Shown piece by piece: positions 52,648 through 62,100 of a DNA stretch of 64,000 nucleotides. The position numbers were made by a program, and so were the translations under genes. The stretch's first letter is position 1. The number at the start of each line of letters is the position of its first letter. Source of the stretch: Bradyrhizobium rifense (lineage in GTDB: Bacteria; Pseudomonadota; Alphaproteobacteria; Rhizobiales; Xanthobacteraceae); NCBI RefSeq assembly GCF_008123425.1, contig NZ_VSSS01000023.1, forward strand, positions 80,728 through 144,727, in the 5' to 3' direction. The notes beneath the pieces were generated by a model. The model ran no database searches and was not told the DNA's origin. It saw only the letters and a list, made by a program, of their open reading frames with translations.

Positions 52648-53670
52648 CTACCAGTCCTTCTTCTGGTTAGCTGCGGTGAGCATCGACTTAGCGCCGATAT
52701 CGAAAGCCTTCACGATATGGCCATAGGGAAGCTTTACGGTCTCGGGGACCGTATCGTCTAAGGACAGCAGGTGGATGTTGTGCGGGTTGCGATTGACGAT
52801 AATCGTTGGAATCTCTAGCCAGCCCTCAACTTGAAGATTGCCCCTCAAGGCTCTGCGCGTTGCGTTGGTTAGGATATCGACCAGCTCCAGACCTGGCTCC
52901 GGGTCCTTCGAGAACCTGAGGCTTTCCGACAAAACGAGACCGAGGTTCATCGGTCTCGGCCCACCGGGCTTAGGCTTCAACACCTTCTGATGAAACTCTG
53001 ACACGGTATCGAACACAAACCGTTTCATGTGCGAGTAATCGCCGATCTTTAAGGATGCGATCGGGTCACGAGCGAACTTTGTTTGGAGGGCGGGTTTGAT
53101 GAACATCGTCCACCATTTTTCCCACGGGGTAGGGATCGAATTATCGCCCTTGGCGTCTATGATCCAGTGGAAGTTCGTCAATTCCTCGGGCCGGCGTTGG
53201 GAATAATACATGGTGCCGTGCTCGATCACGGTCCTGACCAACTCAAAGATGATCGCGCTCTGGATATTGAGCTGAAGGCTGTAGGACTCCAGCTCGCGTC
53301 GAGCCTTCCAAATTGCATCGACTAGGGTCTGGTGGTGTTCCTCAGTCAGGTTTGCGGTCATGCCCTCCGCTCGGCCTGCCTGATTTTTGCGGATACCTTC
53401 TTCTGTATGTAGCCCAAGGTCGATAGCCGCTACCTCGAAGATCACGTCGTGATGCCGCAGGATCGGCAAAAGCTTGGCGATGTCCTTTTCAAGGAGCTTC
53501 TTACCCTTCACCTCGCCATTTTGGGTCGGAAGGGACTTCCTGACCTTCGCATACTCCTTCTCAAGGCTGCGCAGGCGCTTATCGGGGACGATGAGCGCGC
53601 CGATCATCGATATGCTGAGTGGCTGACCTATTCCGGTGAATGTCCCGGTTTCGTCGATGAAAATATGCAT
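52648..53670 (-). CDS. DUF3800 family protein
   Basis: The 340-residue protein starts M-H-I-F-I-D6-E-T-G, the first acidic motif of DUF3800, an RNase H-like fold family. The second is in H-W-I-I-D172-A-K-G-D and the third in G-L-E-L-V-D265-I-L-T-N-A. These three strands carry the acidic residues that would bind metal. DUF3800 proteins often occur in mobile and defence regions and are suspected nucleases; direct activity data are not known to me. Its ATG overlaps the stop of the HEPN gene as TAATG, so the two are translated together. Confidence 0.83.
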   Translation of the reverse strand: MHIFIDETGTFTGIGQPLSISMIGALIVPDKRLRSLEKEYAKVRKSLPTQNGEVKGKKLLEKDIAKLLPILRHHDVIFEVAAIDLGLHTEEGIRKNQAGRAEGMTANLTEEHHQTLVDAIWKARRELESYSLQLNIQSAIIFELVRTVIEHGTMYYSQRRPEELTNFHWIIDAKGDNSIPTPWEKWWTMFIKPALQTKFARDPIASLKIGDYSHMKRFVFDTVSEFHQKVLKPKPGGPRPMNLGLVLSESLRFSKDPEPGLELVDILTNATRRALRGNLQVEGWLEIPTIIVNRNPHNIHLLSLDDTVPETVKLPYGHIVKAFDIGAKSMLTAANQKKDW

Positions 53671-54824
53671 TAGGTCTCGCGTGAGACCTGACGGGACACC
53701 ATGCGGACCCGTGATAAGCGCGCAGCTCGGTCAGCCTTGAAGGCTGCGTCTGAGACCAAGACCGATAGCAGGGCTTCCTCAACATCCCCTTGGTTCGAGT
53801 GAAAATCGAAGCGTGCTCTAGACCATTCGATGGAGTTGGTGATCGGCGGCTTTATGTCGAGAAAGCCGCTCAGCGCCATCCGATACAATATGGGGGCATA
53901 GGAGAAGAGGTTTCGACCTGAACGCTTTACTGTCAAGCTCTTCCCATCGACCGGGTTGCCGTGCAAAAAGTCATTGCGGACCCGATAGATTTCTCCGTAG
54001 ATCCAGCATGCCAGATTGTGCTTGGTCTTCGAGCTGGTTGGTTTATATCGTCTGGCTTTTAGCTTCTTATGCCGCCATGCAATCGTGCCTAAGCGGTCAT
54101 ACACATCCCAAAGCCTCACCTTGTCTTGGCCGGTGTGTGTAAGGATTTCGAAGGCGCTTACCCAGAGTCCTATGTTTCGGCCAAGCGAGAAGGTGGTGAG
54201 GTCAACACCGGCTGGAATTCTCGATGCCGCAGCTGCCATGTTGAGCGATCGGAATAAGGCTCGGTCGGACCACTCGGGCCGTCTGGTGCCGTAGCGAACC
54301 CTCCACCGCTCTAAGAGGACGTTCAACAGAGGCGAGTCCAGGTCTCGTTGTTCAAAATCGAGAGCGGACAAAATTGGCGAGGTCTGGCCACGGAAGACCC
54401 GGACCTCGTGTAAGGCTACGTGAGCTGGGGTGTTGCACACCAAGTGCTGGTGTCCCTCGTGGTAAACCCAAGGGTAAAAGTCGAAGTAGTCCGAATATTG
54501 GACGTAATGCGAGCCGTCGTGAACAATCCCTCTGGCGCGTTGGATCGGAATGACCGAAAGGGCGATAAGGTCCCTAAAACTGGAGACAGCCTCGACCGAC
54601 TTAAAAGTCTCGGGCGCGTCGGAGCTGAGTAAAAGAACTCCAGGCGAAACCTTTGCACCGAACGGGTCGGTGAATTTACCCAAGAACCGGCGAAACTGCG
54701 GATGGGCCGTTTCGTAAGGTTTCAAGAGATCGTCGGTGCAGGGGACAATCGCCATTTCGTCCGTGGTGACCGCGTGAGCCACCCGGAGATTGGGCATGAG
54801 GAATATCGGAGTCCAACCAGGCAT
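53670..54824 (-). CDS. HEPN-domain protein (ApeA-like C-terminal motif)
   Basis: The 384-residue protein has a C-terminal helical region with I-Y-G-E-I-Y-R-V-R283-N-D-F-L-H288-G, a canonical HEPN R-x4-H catalytic motif found in RNase toxins and effectors such as ApeA, RnlA and the abortive-infection proteins. The first 170 residues are a mixed domain with P-W-V-Y-H-E-G-H-Q-H-L near 118-128. About residues 215-235 (G-L-W-V-S-A-F-E-I-L-T-H-T) match the ApeA-HEPN type: a helix with conserved F-E-x-L before the motif helix. It is the middle gene of a three-gene operon. Activity is inferred from the motif only. Confidence 0.75.
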   Translation of the reverse strand: MPGWTPIFLMPNLRVAHAVTTDEMAIVPCTDDLLKPYETAHPQFRRFLGKFTDPFGAKVSPGVLLLSSDAPETFKSVEAVSSFRDLIALSVIPIQRARGIVHDGSHYVQYSDYFDFYPWVYHEGHQHLVCNTPAHVALHEVRVFRGQTSPILSALDFEQRDLDSPLLNVLLERWRVRYGTRRPEWSDRALFRSLNMAAAASRIPAGVDLTTFSLGRNIGLWVSAFEILTHTGQDKVRLWDVYDRLGTIAWRHKKLKARRYKPTSSKTKHNLACWIYGEIYRVRNDFLHGNPVDGKSLTVKRSGRNLFSYAPILYRMALSGFLDIKPPITNSIEWSRARFDFHSNQGDVEEALLSVLVSDAAFKADRAARLSRVRMVSRQVSRET

Positions 54825-54827
54825 CCG

Positions 54828-55406
54828 CTATTCCTCGATGATCGAAACGAAGCGATTGTAGGTAGTCCCATCGGGGGCGCTGTCGAGGTAGACCCGCATT
54901 TCCTCAGCGCTTTGCGCGCGCCGGGACATCAACACATGCTCTTCGGCTTTGTGGCGAACAATCATTCCTCCGCGGGGATCTTTCAGCAGCTCGGTCTCAA
55001 GATCGATAGCCGCCTGAGATTTCCTGAGGTGGTAGGAATATTTGTGAGCGCGCCGAAAGGGGAAATCCAAGATGAGTAGGTCACCGGCCGGATTGAGGTG
55101 AGGGCGCTCTGGCCGGTGTAAAGTTACGTCGGTCTTCTTGCCCTCGTGCGCTACCCACGCATGGGACATGAAAATGTCGTCGGTGCCATCGTTCACATAG
55201 CCAACAACAGGCGCTGTCCGAACGCCTTTGCTCAACAAATAGAGGTGCAGAAAGAAGGAGAGCCGATAGCACATACCTGTGGCTTCGGCGGGGTCAACAT
55301 ACCGCGTTACCACGCGTTGCGCGGCGTCCGCCACGACCTTCTCCTCAGGGGACAGGCTGGCGAGCCACGTTTTGAGTTCGGCGCCACGTCGTTTGGCTTG
55401 GCCCAT
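54828..55406 (-). CDS. Transglutaminase-like (Cys-His-Asp) protein
   Basis: The 192-residue protein opens M-G-Q-A-K-R-R-G, a start shared by many small proteobacterial proteins. It has a likely catalytic triad C46 (A-T-G-M-C-Y-R-L-S-F), H82 (I-F-M-S-H-A-W-V), D93 (K-K-T-D-V-T-L) with spacing as in transglutaminase-like (papain-fold) proteins, and a central strand P-V-V-G-Y-V. It is the first gene of a three-gene operon, three bases before the HEPN start. It may cut or modify a protein or RNA-linked substrate, or act as a sensor; no close family is known to me. Confidence 0.65.
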   Translation of the reverse strand: MGQAKRRGAELKTWLASLSPEEKVVADAAQRVVTRYVDPAEATGMCYRLSFFLHLYLLSKGVRTAPVVGYVNDGTDDIFMSHAWVAHEGKKTDVTLHRPERPHLNPAGDLLILDFPFRRAHKYSYHLRKSQAAIDLETELLKDPRGGMIVRHKAEEHVLMSRRAQSAEEMRVYLDSAPDGTTYNRFVSIIEE

Positions 55407-55447
55407 GTGAGTCTCAATCGGAAGGCTGAGTTATACTCCAGGTTGTT

Positions 55448-55591
55448 ATGGGAAAGAACAGCGGCAGAGCAGCGGAGCGAAGAGCGGACGGGATGCCGGT
55501 TGGTACTCCGTTTGAGCCTGGCAAGTCTGGCAATATGAGAAGGACGTCCTCAATTGGCAGGCTCCCAAATTCTGCCCATCAAGTTCGATGA
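55448..55591 (+). CDS. Short ORF with DUF5681-like motif
   Basis: A 47-codon frame with V-G-T-P-F-E-P-G-K-S-G-N-M-R-R-T near the middle. P-F-x-P-G-x-S-G-N is the signature of DUF5681, found upstream of phage-like genes. It could be a fragment of a longer protein, as DUF5681 proteins are usually over 100 residues. Low certainty. Confidence 0.4.
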   Translation: MGKNSGRAAERRADGMPVGTPFEPGKSGNMRRTSSIGRLPNSAHQVR

Positions 55592-55867
55592 GCTAACGCA
55601 TTTCACCAAGAAGCAATTCTTGTACATGCTGAGCAGTCGGCGCGGCGCGAGGATCACCGCTCCTCCAAACTACTACAACCAAGCCGTTGGATTTTCGCCA
55701 TACTTCCGTCGGCGAGCTTGGAGCTTTGTGGGGAGCTACGGTGAGGAGCTACGAGTCAGCGCAATTCGGCCGGCGTGAAGTCTTGAATCTCGGAAAACAA
55801 CATAAACGCCCATCAAAGCAGATGTGCGGGTGGGCGGCTCGACAGGGTCATTTGTCAAGCTCATAAA

Positions 55868-56602
55868 TCACGAGAAGCTCTTGGGAGTTCGCCGTGTTGC
55901 GGGCCGGGACTTCAGTTCAAACTTCAATCCGTCGCTATTGAGAAAGAACAGAGGCGCTGACTGCATCGGGCCAAACGCAGCTGCTGTGAGAGGTCCCCCG
56001 AAGCAGGCTCCCGTATCGAGGTTGACGTGATTGGCTTGAACTTCGGGAGAGCGCGTTGCCGTTGGCGTATGGCCGTGCACCACGAGAGCACCGTGCCACA
56101 GCCTTGAGGACAGGAACGGCTCACGGATCCACAACATGTCGTCTTGGGACTGGTCCTCCAAGGGAAGGCCGGGTCTTACCCCGGCATGAACGAACAACCT
56201 GTGCTTGTCGCGAACTTGAAGAGGCAGGGCTCTCATCCACGTGAGGTGCTCCGCCGGGAGATCGGAGGGGTCATCTACGCCGTAAGCATCCAATGTCTCT
56301 TCGCCGCCGTTCGCCCACCACTGAATGAGCTCGGCATCGGTGCGGCTCGGATCCGCGGCGCGGCAAAGCATATGGTCGTGATTCCCCATGAGGCAGCGGA
56401 ATCGCGATGGGGCGCTGGCCTGCTCTCGCATCAGATAGCAAATCACCTGGTCAGAGGCGGGTCCCCTGTCAACATAGTCGCCTAGGAACAGAAAATCGTG
56501 CGCGATGTCGCGTGCGCTGCTTCGGCAGACGTCAAGTAGAGACCTGAGTTTTTCGAAACATCCGTGGATGTCCCCAATCGCGAAGGTCATACGTTCGTTC
56601 AT
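55868..56602 (-). CDS. PPP-family serine/threonine protein phosphatase
   Basis: The 244-residue protein has all five PPP metal and catalytic motifs: G-D-I-H-G (near residue 10), G-D-Y-V-D-R-G (near 41), G-N-H-D-H (near 75), V-H-A-G-V (near 140) and the final His in V-V-H-G-H-T. The length suits a single-domain bacterial phosphatase (PrpA/PrpB-like or Ap4A hydrolase-type). MNERMTFAIG at 56602 is chosen as start. It is divergent from the MBL gene and so could be an unrelated cargo or the regulator of it. Confidence 0.88.
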   Translation of the reverse strand: MNERMTFAIGDIHGCFEKLRSLLDVCRSSARDIAHDFLFLGDYVDRGPASDQVICYLMREQASAPSRFRCLMGNHDHMLCRAADPSRTDAELIQWWANGGEETLDAYGVDDPSDLPAEHLTWMRALPLQVRDKHRLFVHAGVRPGLPLEDQSQDDMLWIREPFLSSRLWHGALVVHGHTPTATRSPEVQANHVNLDTGACFGGPLTAAAFGPMQSAPLFFLNSDGLKFELKSRPATRRTPKSFS

Positions 56603-56752
56603 ATTGACCGCCCATTGCAAATCAATCTAGGTGACATCACCAGCGAGGCTTCGCCACGTAAATATTTTTTGTAAATGTTCCATAATGCGTAAATTTCTCG
56701 CGGCCTCTATTGAATATAGGAAGATTGGAATGAGCGGGGGCGAGGTCGCGTA

Positions 56753-58006
56753 GTGAGATTGCGAATCCATCGGGGTACGCGGGAGATTGGCGGCACCTGT
56801 ATCGAGTTGGAGACTATGGGGGCCCGAATCCTGCTCGATCTCGGTCTTCCGCTGAACGCCAAGGACCTTGCTTCCACACCGCTGCCCGACGTCGAAGGGC
56901 TTTCCGCCCCCAGCGCCAGCCTTCTCGGTATCGTCCTGTCTCATGGTCACCGCGACCATTGGGGTCTGGTGCCAAAGGTCAATCCCGCGATTCCGCTCGT
57001 CATGGGGGAGGCGACCGAGAGAATCATCCGGGCGGCTGCCGATTTCGTTCCCGATGCCGTCGCCTTGAAGGCAAGTCACCAGCTTGAGCATCGCAAGCCG
57101 ATCCAGCTTGGCCCCTTCACCATTACACCCCGCCTCGTCGATCATTCCGGTTTCGATGCCTACGCCATGGAAATTTCGTCCGGCAGTAAGCGCGTGTTCT
57201 ATTCGGGTGATCTGCGCGCTCACGGCCGCAAGCGCAAGCTGTTCGACGCGCTGATCAGCGATCCACCCCGCGACATCGACCTCATGTTGATGGAAGGATC
57301 CAGCCTCGGCCGCTTGGCTGATGACGCGACGTTTCCGTCCGAGGAGAACTTGGAGGAGGCGTTCGTCACGCGGTTCGAGCAGACCGAAGGCTTCGCCCTG
57401 GTCGCCTGCTCGGCCCAGAACATCGACCGGGTGGTCACCATCTATCGCGCGGCGAAGCGAACGGGCCGCGGCCTCATCATTGATGCCTACGCCGCCGAGG
57501 TGCTGAAGGCCACGGGGCACGAGAGCATTCCTCAACCTGCGCCTGGTTGGCCGAATCTCGCAGTCTACATCCCGCAAAGACAGCGCGTTCAATTGAAGAC
57601 TAAGGGGATCTCGGCTCTGGTCGATGGTTATCGCGGCTTTCGGATCTGGCCCGGGCAACTCGCCGGGAGCGCGCCGCGCTCGGTCATGCTTTTTCGGGGC
57701 TGGATGATGTCAGATCTCGCGCAGGCCAACGCGCTCACGGGCGCGCGGGTGTTTTGGTCGCAATGGGATGGCTATCTGGCCGACGGCCAGACTGGGGCAG
57801 CCTTGAAGGCCGATTGCGAGCGCCGCGGCATCGCGTTCGAGACGATTCATACCTCGGGACATGCCGGTCCGTCCGACCTGAAGCGCCTTGCCGCCGCCGT
57901 GGCGGCGAAGCGCCTGATCCCCATCCATACATTTGAACGGCTTCGGTTTCCGGATCTCTTTAGCAACGTGGAATTGGCAAACGATGGCGAATGGATCGAC
58001 GTCTGA
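56753..58006 (+). CDS. Metallo-beta-lactamase fold nuclease (RNase J/beta-CASP-like)
   Basis: The 417-residue protein starts MRLRIHRGTREIGGTCIELE from GTG 56753, with GGCGAGG upstream. It has the MBL metal motifs H-G-H-R-D-H (64-69), H131 (V-D-H-S-G-F-D-A), D153 (Y-S-G-D-L-R-A-H-G), E181 (E-G-S-S-L-G-R) and, near the end, T-S-G-H-A-G (370) and L-I-P-I-H (392). The T/V-S-G-H-A followed by L-I-P-I-H is as in RNase J and CPSF73 beta-CASP enzymes. Missing are long RNase J C-terminal parts. Overlaps the nuclease gene by 23 bases. It is a probable RNA or DNA nuclease. Confidence 0.85.
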   Translation: MRLRIHRGTREIGGTCIELETMGARILLDLGLPLNAKDLASTPLPDVEGLSAPSASLLGIVLSHGHRDHWGLVPKVNPAIPLVMGEATERIIRAAADFVPDAVALKASHQLEHRKPIQLGPFTITPRLVDHSGFDAYAMEISSGSKRVFYSGDLRAHGRKRKLFDALISDPPRDIDLMLMEGSSLGRLADDATFPSEENLEEAFVTRFEQTEGFALVACSAQNIDRVVTIYRAAKRTGRGLIIDAYAAEVLKATGHESIPQPAPGWPNLAVYIPQRQRVQLKTKGISALVDGYRGFRIWPGQLAGSAPRSVMLFRGWMMSDLAQANALTGARVFWSQWDGYLADGQTGAALKADCERRGIAFETIHTSGHAGPSDLKRLAAAVAAKRLIPIHTFERLRFPDLFSNVELANDGEWIDV

Positions 58007-59015
58007 ACTGAACTTCCTCAAGCGCGGTCTCTCAAGTCCGCAAATCGCGGGATTGCAGGGGCTCGCGGCGAGCCCGGCCGACAATTGGTGGAAGGAGGTT
58101 CTGGAGAGCAAGGATCTGTTGCTTGCAGTCCGGAACGGATACCTGAACGCCTACGTCAAGGGTCAGAGCGTCTTCAAGATTGCCTTCGACCGAGGCGGGA
58201 GCGCTGTCAGCCAGCCCCGCCTTGCGATCCACTACAAGTACCTGGTGAAGCCGGACCTTGAGAAAAAGGATCCGTATGTGTCGTTCGATGGGAAGACCTT
58301 CGATCTCAAGCCCGCCGACATCGTGAACACCGAGTACGAGTCCAAGCTCACCTTGCCGCAACTCATCAGAACGGCGGCGCGATTTGCCGGGCCCGAGAAA
58401 AGCGGCGTGCACAAGATCGCTAGAAAAGAGCCGAAGGTCGTTGATCTCGAAATTGCGTTCACGAAGGCTGGAGAAAACGGTGATCTTTCTGCGCCGCGCA
58501 TGGACATCGCCGTATTGGTCCAGGTGGAGGCGGGCAAAGCCGAGCTGGTCTTCTGCGAAGCGAAGTGCGCGGACAACCCCGAATTGTGGGGCCTAGAGAA
58601 GCTTTCCAAGGGAGCAAAACGCCTTACTTCTCCAGAGCGTTTGACTGCCGTGATCGCTCAAGTCAGGAAGTATGAGCAGTTCATTCAGGCCAAGGAAATC
58701 CAGGAAAGCCTGGTGGAAGGCTACGTCAAGGTCTGTAAAAATCTGGTGGAGATCAGCGGACAAAGCCGAGGCAGGCGAGTCGATGATGTCGTCAGACAGG
58801 TCGCCGAAGGCAAGCTCGAACTTTCGATTCATCCGCACGTTTATCTCCTGATTTACGATTTCGGCGAGGATGAGAAAAAAGGTCGGATCAAGAACAAGCG
58901 GACAGAGCTGAAAAAGGCGGGCGTAAGGACGATCGCCAAGGGCGATCCCGGCGCCTTTGAGCTGGCGAATGACATCGTGCGGGCGAGAGCGGAATGGAGT
59001 GACTCGAGCGACTAG
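57984..59015 (+). CDS. RecB/Cas4-like PD-(D/E)XK nuclease
   Basis: The 343-residue protein has a core M-D174-I-A-V-L-V (about residues 172-180), then A-E-L-V-F-C-E192-A-K194-C, then the helix A-V-I-A-Q226-V-R-K-Y230. D-x(17)-E-x-K-x(31)-Q-x3-Y is the RecB/Cas4-type PD-(D/E)XK pattern. The first 160 residues are a separate helical-and-strand domain. A start in frame within the MBL C-terminus (57984, G-G-A-A-T-T-G-G upstream) gives a 23-base overlap, which fits co-translation. No annotation is known to me. It is most likely a DNA nuclease. Confidence 0.72.
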   Translation: MANGSTSELNFLKRGLSSPQIAGLQGLAASPADNWWKEVLESKDLLLAVRNGYLNAYVKGQSVFKIAFDRGGSAVSQPRLAIHYKYLVKPDLEKKDPYVSFDGKTFDLKPADIVNTEYESKLTLPQLIRTAARFAGPEKSGVHKIARKEPKVVDLEIAFTKAGENGDLSAPRMDIAVLVQVEAGKAELVFCEAKCADNPELWGLEKLSKGAKRLTSPERLTAVIAQVRKYEQFIQAKEIQESLVEGYVKVCKNLVEISGQSRGRRVDDVVRQVAEGKLELSIHPHVYLLIYDFGEDEKKGRIKNKRTELKKAGVRTIAKGDPGAFELANDIVRARAEWSDSSD

Positions 59016-59176
59016 CAGGCTTGCGCGAGAGTAATTACGCCATCCACCACTTCCCTAGTCGAAACGGCTAAATTCTACGAGGATAATGAGACATTCTCTG
59101 GTGCTGAGGATGTTTCGGCCACCGTGGTGATAACCAGGAGTGGGTTGCGGCACGAAAGATGAGAAGTTTCGCGGTT

Positions 59177-62100
59177 TCACTCGGCACAGAAGATTTTCAA
59201 ACCTACCCCGACTGACTGGCAGGCAGAATAAGCCGAGACCACGAGATGATAGAATTGCAGCACGTTCGCTCTCGGCTTCGGCCGACGAAATTCGCGTTCA
59301 AGCGCTGCCTTTGACAGCATGCCACCGGCGCACACAAGCCACAGCGTGCGCTCTGTGCCAGGCGTGCGAGTAGTTCGGGCTAGCAGCCTACGAAACGCAA
59401 TTGAGCCAGGCCCGGCTCGCTTTCGCGGAACATAATCCGTCTTTCCTTCTTCAGTCATCTTCCAGTTTTGATCAAACTTGGTTGGTGATCCAGGCAGTTC
59501 CTGGCCATCGCTTTTGAGATACGCGAGGTTCTTCAGTGCTTGGCCAGAAACGTCGTAGAATGCAGAGGTCGATACGCCAGGATTGCCAGACTTATGTTTT
59601 GCCACCACAAAGACAACGCGCGGGTGAGATGGATCCTCATCTACACCGATGAAGTCCCCAGCCTCAGTAGCGAGGTCATCGCAAACCAAAGCCGGAAAGG
59701 GCAGACCAAATGCGGGGCTACCGGTTCCCTTTGCCAATGCGTCATCAATGTAGCGGAACAGTGATCCAGTGCGCCAAGTCTTCAGAGAATCGCCTTTAGG
59801 CGTGCCCTTTTCCGATGTTATGCCAGCAAGCCCATCTATTGGCGTGATCAAATCGAGAACCATTCTGCCTGGACCCTGCGGGTCGGCTAGACGGAGGTCG
59901 AGGGTGTAGAAAGCGCCATCGACGTAAGCATGTCTGCAGTCGCTGGTAATAACTCGAAATGCTTGCAATTGATTCAGGCGTTTCGTTAGCGAGATTCGGT
60001 CATCTGTCTTCGTTTTAATCTTGCTTATGGTCGATGACGTTAGCCAATACTTCTTCTTTCTGCGGTCCCACCTGATCCAAATGGTGTGAGGCGCGCCGTT
60101 CAGCATCAGCTCAAACCGGAACGGCGCTGGAGGTTTTGGTCCGGTATCGGGTGTTACGTCAACGCAGAGTCCTTCCGTATCAAATTTGACCTCGCCTTCA
60201 GCGCTTGTGAATTGTTCTTGAATCTCGTTTAGATCAATCAGAATATTGATCGGGGTTGTGTCGGCTGGGACAGAACCAGGAAGCGCGAATCTGCTGAGCA
60301 TGGGGGCGGCAGCCCGCTTCGACGCGAGGTGCTGGTCGACTTCCTCACACCAGTCGGAAAATCCTTTAGCCGTCACCCCGTATCCTTCCCCATCGCGAAC
60401 GCGGCTTCGCGAAAACCCAACCGTACGACGAGTTTTATCAGCCCAACCAGTCGCGCGAGTGATGACATTCATGTGCTCGCCCATAAATACCCCCGAACGC
60501 GCTAAGGAACGTGCGGACAGGGTGCGCGACCTAAGTGCTGTGGGTCCAATATCTGTATTTTTGACCGCCATGAAGGTGATCAAGTCAGCTGAGTTCTCGG
60601 GCAACAAGGAATGCAATACTTTGGGGCCGACCCTAGCGCCAATGTGCTCCAACTCGTCGATCCACAGACCGGCGCTATCATAAAAATAGAGGCGCCGTCC
60701 GACGGCCGCATAAATCGTGATTTCAAGTGACGCCACCTGGAACAGCGAGTCGGCCAGAAAGGGGGTCTGCGTTAACCCAAGGGAAAGGTGATAGCGACCT
60801 CTGTCGCCGGCTTCGCCAGCCCGATGCTCCAGCCGATCATCTTCCTCCAGAAGTGCCGACACGTCCCCTCTGAATTCATCAAGATTAAAGCCGGGCTCAG
60901 TTTCATAGATCACGGCCGCCTTGGGGAAACGAAGGTCACCAGACAAGTCCTCTTCGTCAAGATTGATGCGTTTCCGGAACTTTCCTTCCACGTAGTCCAT
61001 CTCGGGCAAGGCTGCGACGAGCTTCTGTAAGACTTCCTCTCCTTTGCGCAACGGGGGCTTGCCGCCGTTATCGATGCAAGCTCTGTCGTATTGGAGGAAG
61101 CTCTTCCACTGCTCCGAAACCCCATCATCCTTGCGGGCCAGCACTACAGCGGGCGGCGCCTTGTCGCCGATCTTCCCCAACGGTTGCCGGGTCAGCCGCC
61201 CGACCTGCTGCACCAGCATTCTCGTGCTGGTAAAGGGCTCGTACACTGCCAGAATTGTGCATGCTGGATCGTCGATCCCTTCCACCAACATAAACTGATG
61301 GATTAGAAACTTCTCGGTTCGCTGCTTTAGGTTAGGCACGTCACGTCGTCGCTGGGCGCCCACGGGGCCACTATCAGCAAAATTGATGTGCATCGCAAGC
61401 ACCCCGTCGTCACGGCTGCCGAGAGCTGCTACGAACGCGCCAAACAGGTCGCTGACGGTGTCCTCGCTCGCTGCTCGTACAATGACCTTGCAGTCCTTGT
61501 CGAAGGTCCCCGCGGCGATTAACTTATCGCGCGCCTCAATTATCTGCTTAGCGAACACTCCCGGATCTTCGCTAAGCACACGCTCCTCGACGATCACGCC
61601 ACGTATCAGTGCTTGGTTCACGGCGTCTGTGAACGAGAGGAAGTCGATGTAGTTTTCGTCGATATCAAACACCTTTAGGTCGCCGCGGAAGGGCGTGGCG
61701 CTGAACAGCACAGTTGGAACGGCGAAACTTCTGATAACCTTTGCCCATGATGGGGCGGGCTCTCGATGCCCTTCGTCGAAGAGGACTGTACCTATGAATT
61801 TGTGCAGCTTATCCACCTCGCCGGCGGCGTAGATCTGCTGCACGGCCTGAATGGTCGCAACGACGACAATGCGTTCCCCCAATGCGTTTTTCAGCTGCTC
61901 GGATAAGGCGTCAATGGAGCCGGGCAACGCCTGAACGACTTTGTCCGGATGCCAAAAGGCCGGTGCACCGAGTTTCTTCCAGAACTCTGACCGAAACTCC
62001 TGGCGGAGCTGCGCCACTAGAGCCGCTGATGGGCACACCACAAGCACCGGGTTTCTATCCGCGCGTCGACTTGCGAGCACTGCCATGACGCCCGTCTTCC

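Noticed and set aside
55554..55778. A 74-codon plus-strand frame
   Set aside because: It overlaps the DUF5681-like ORF, has no ribosome site and resembles nothing; too weak to list.
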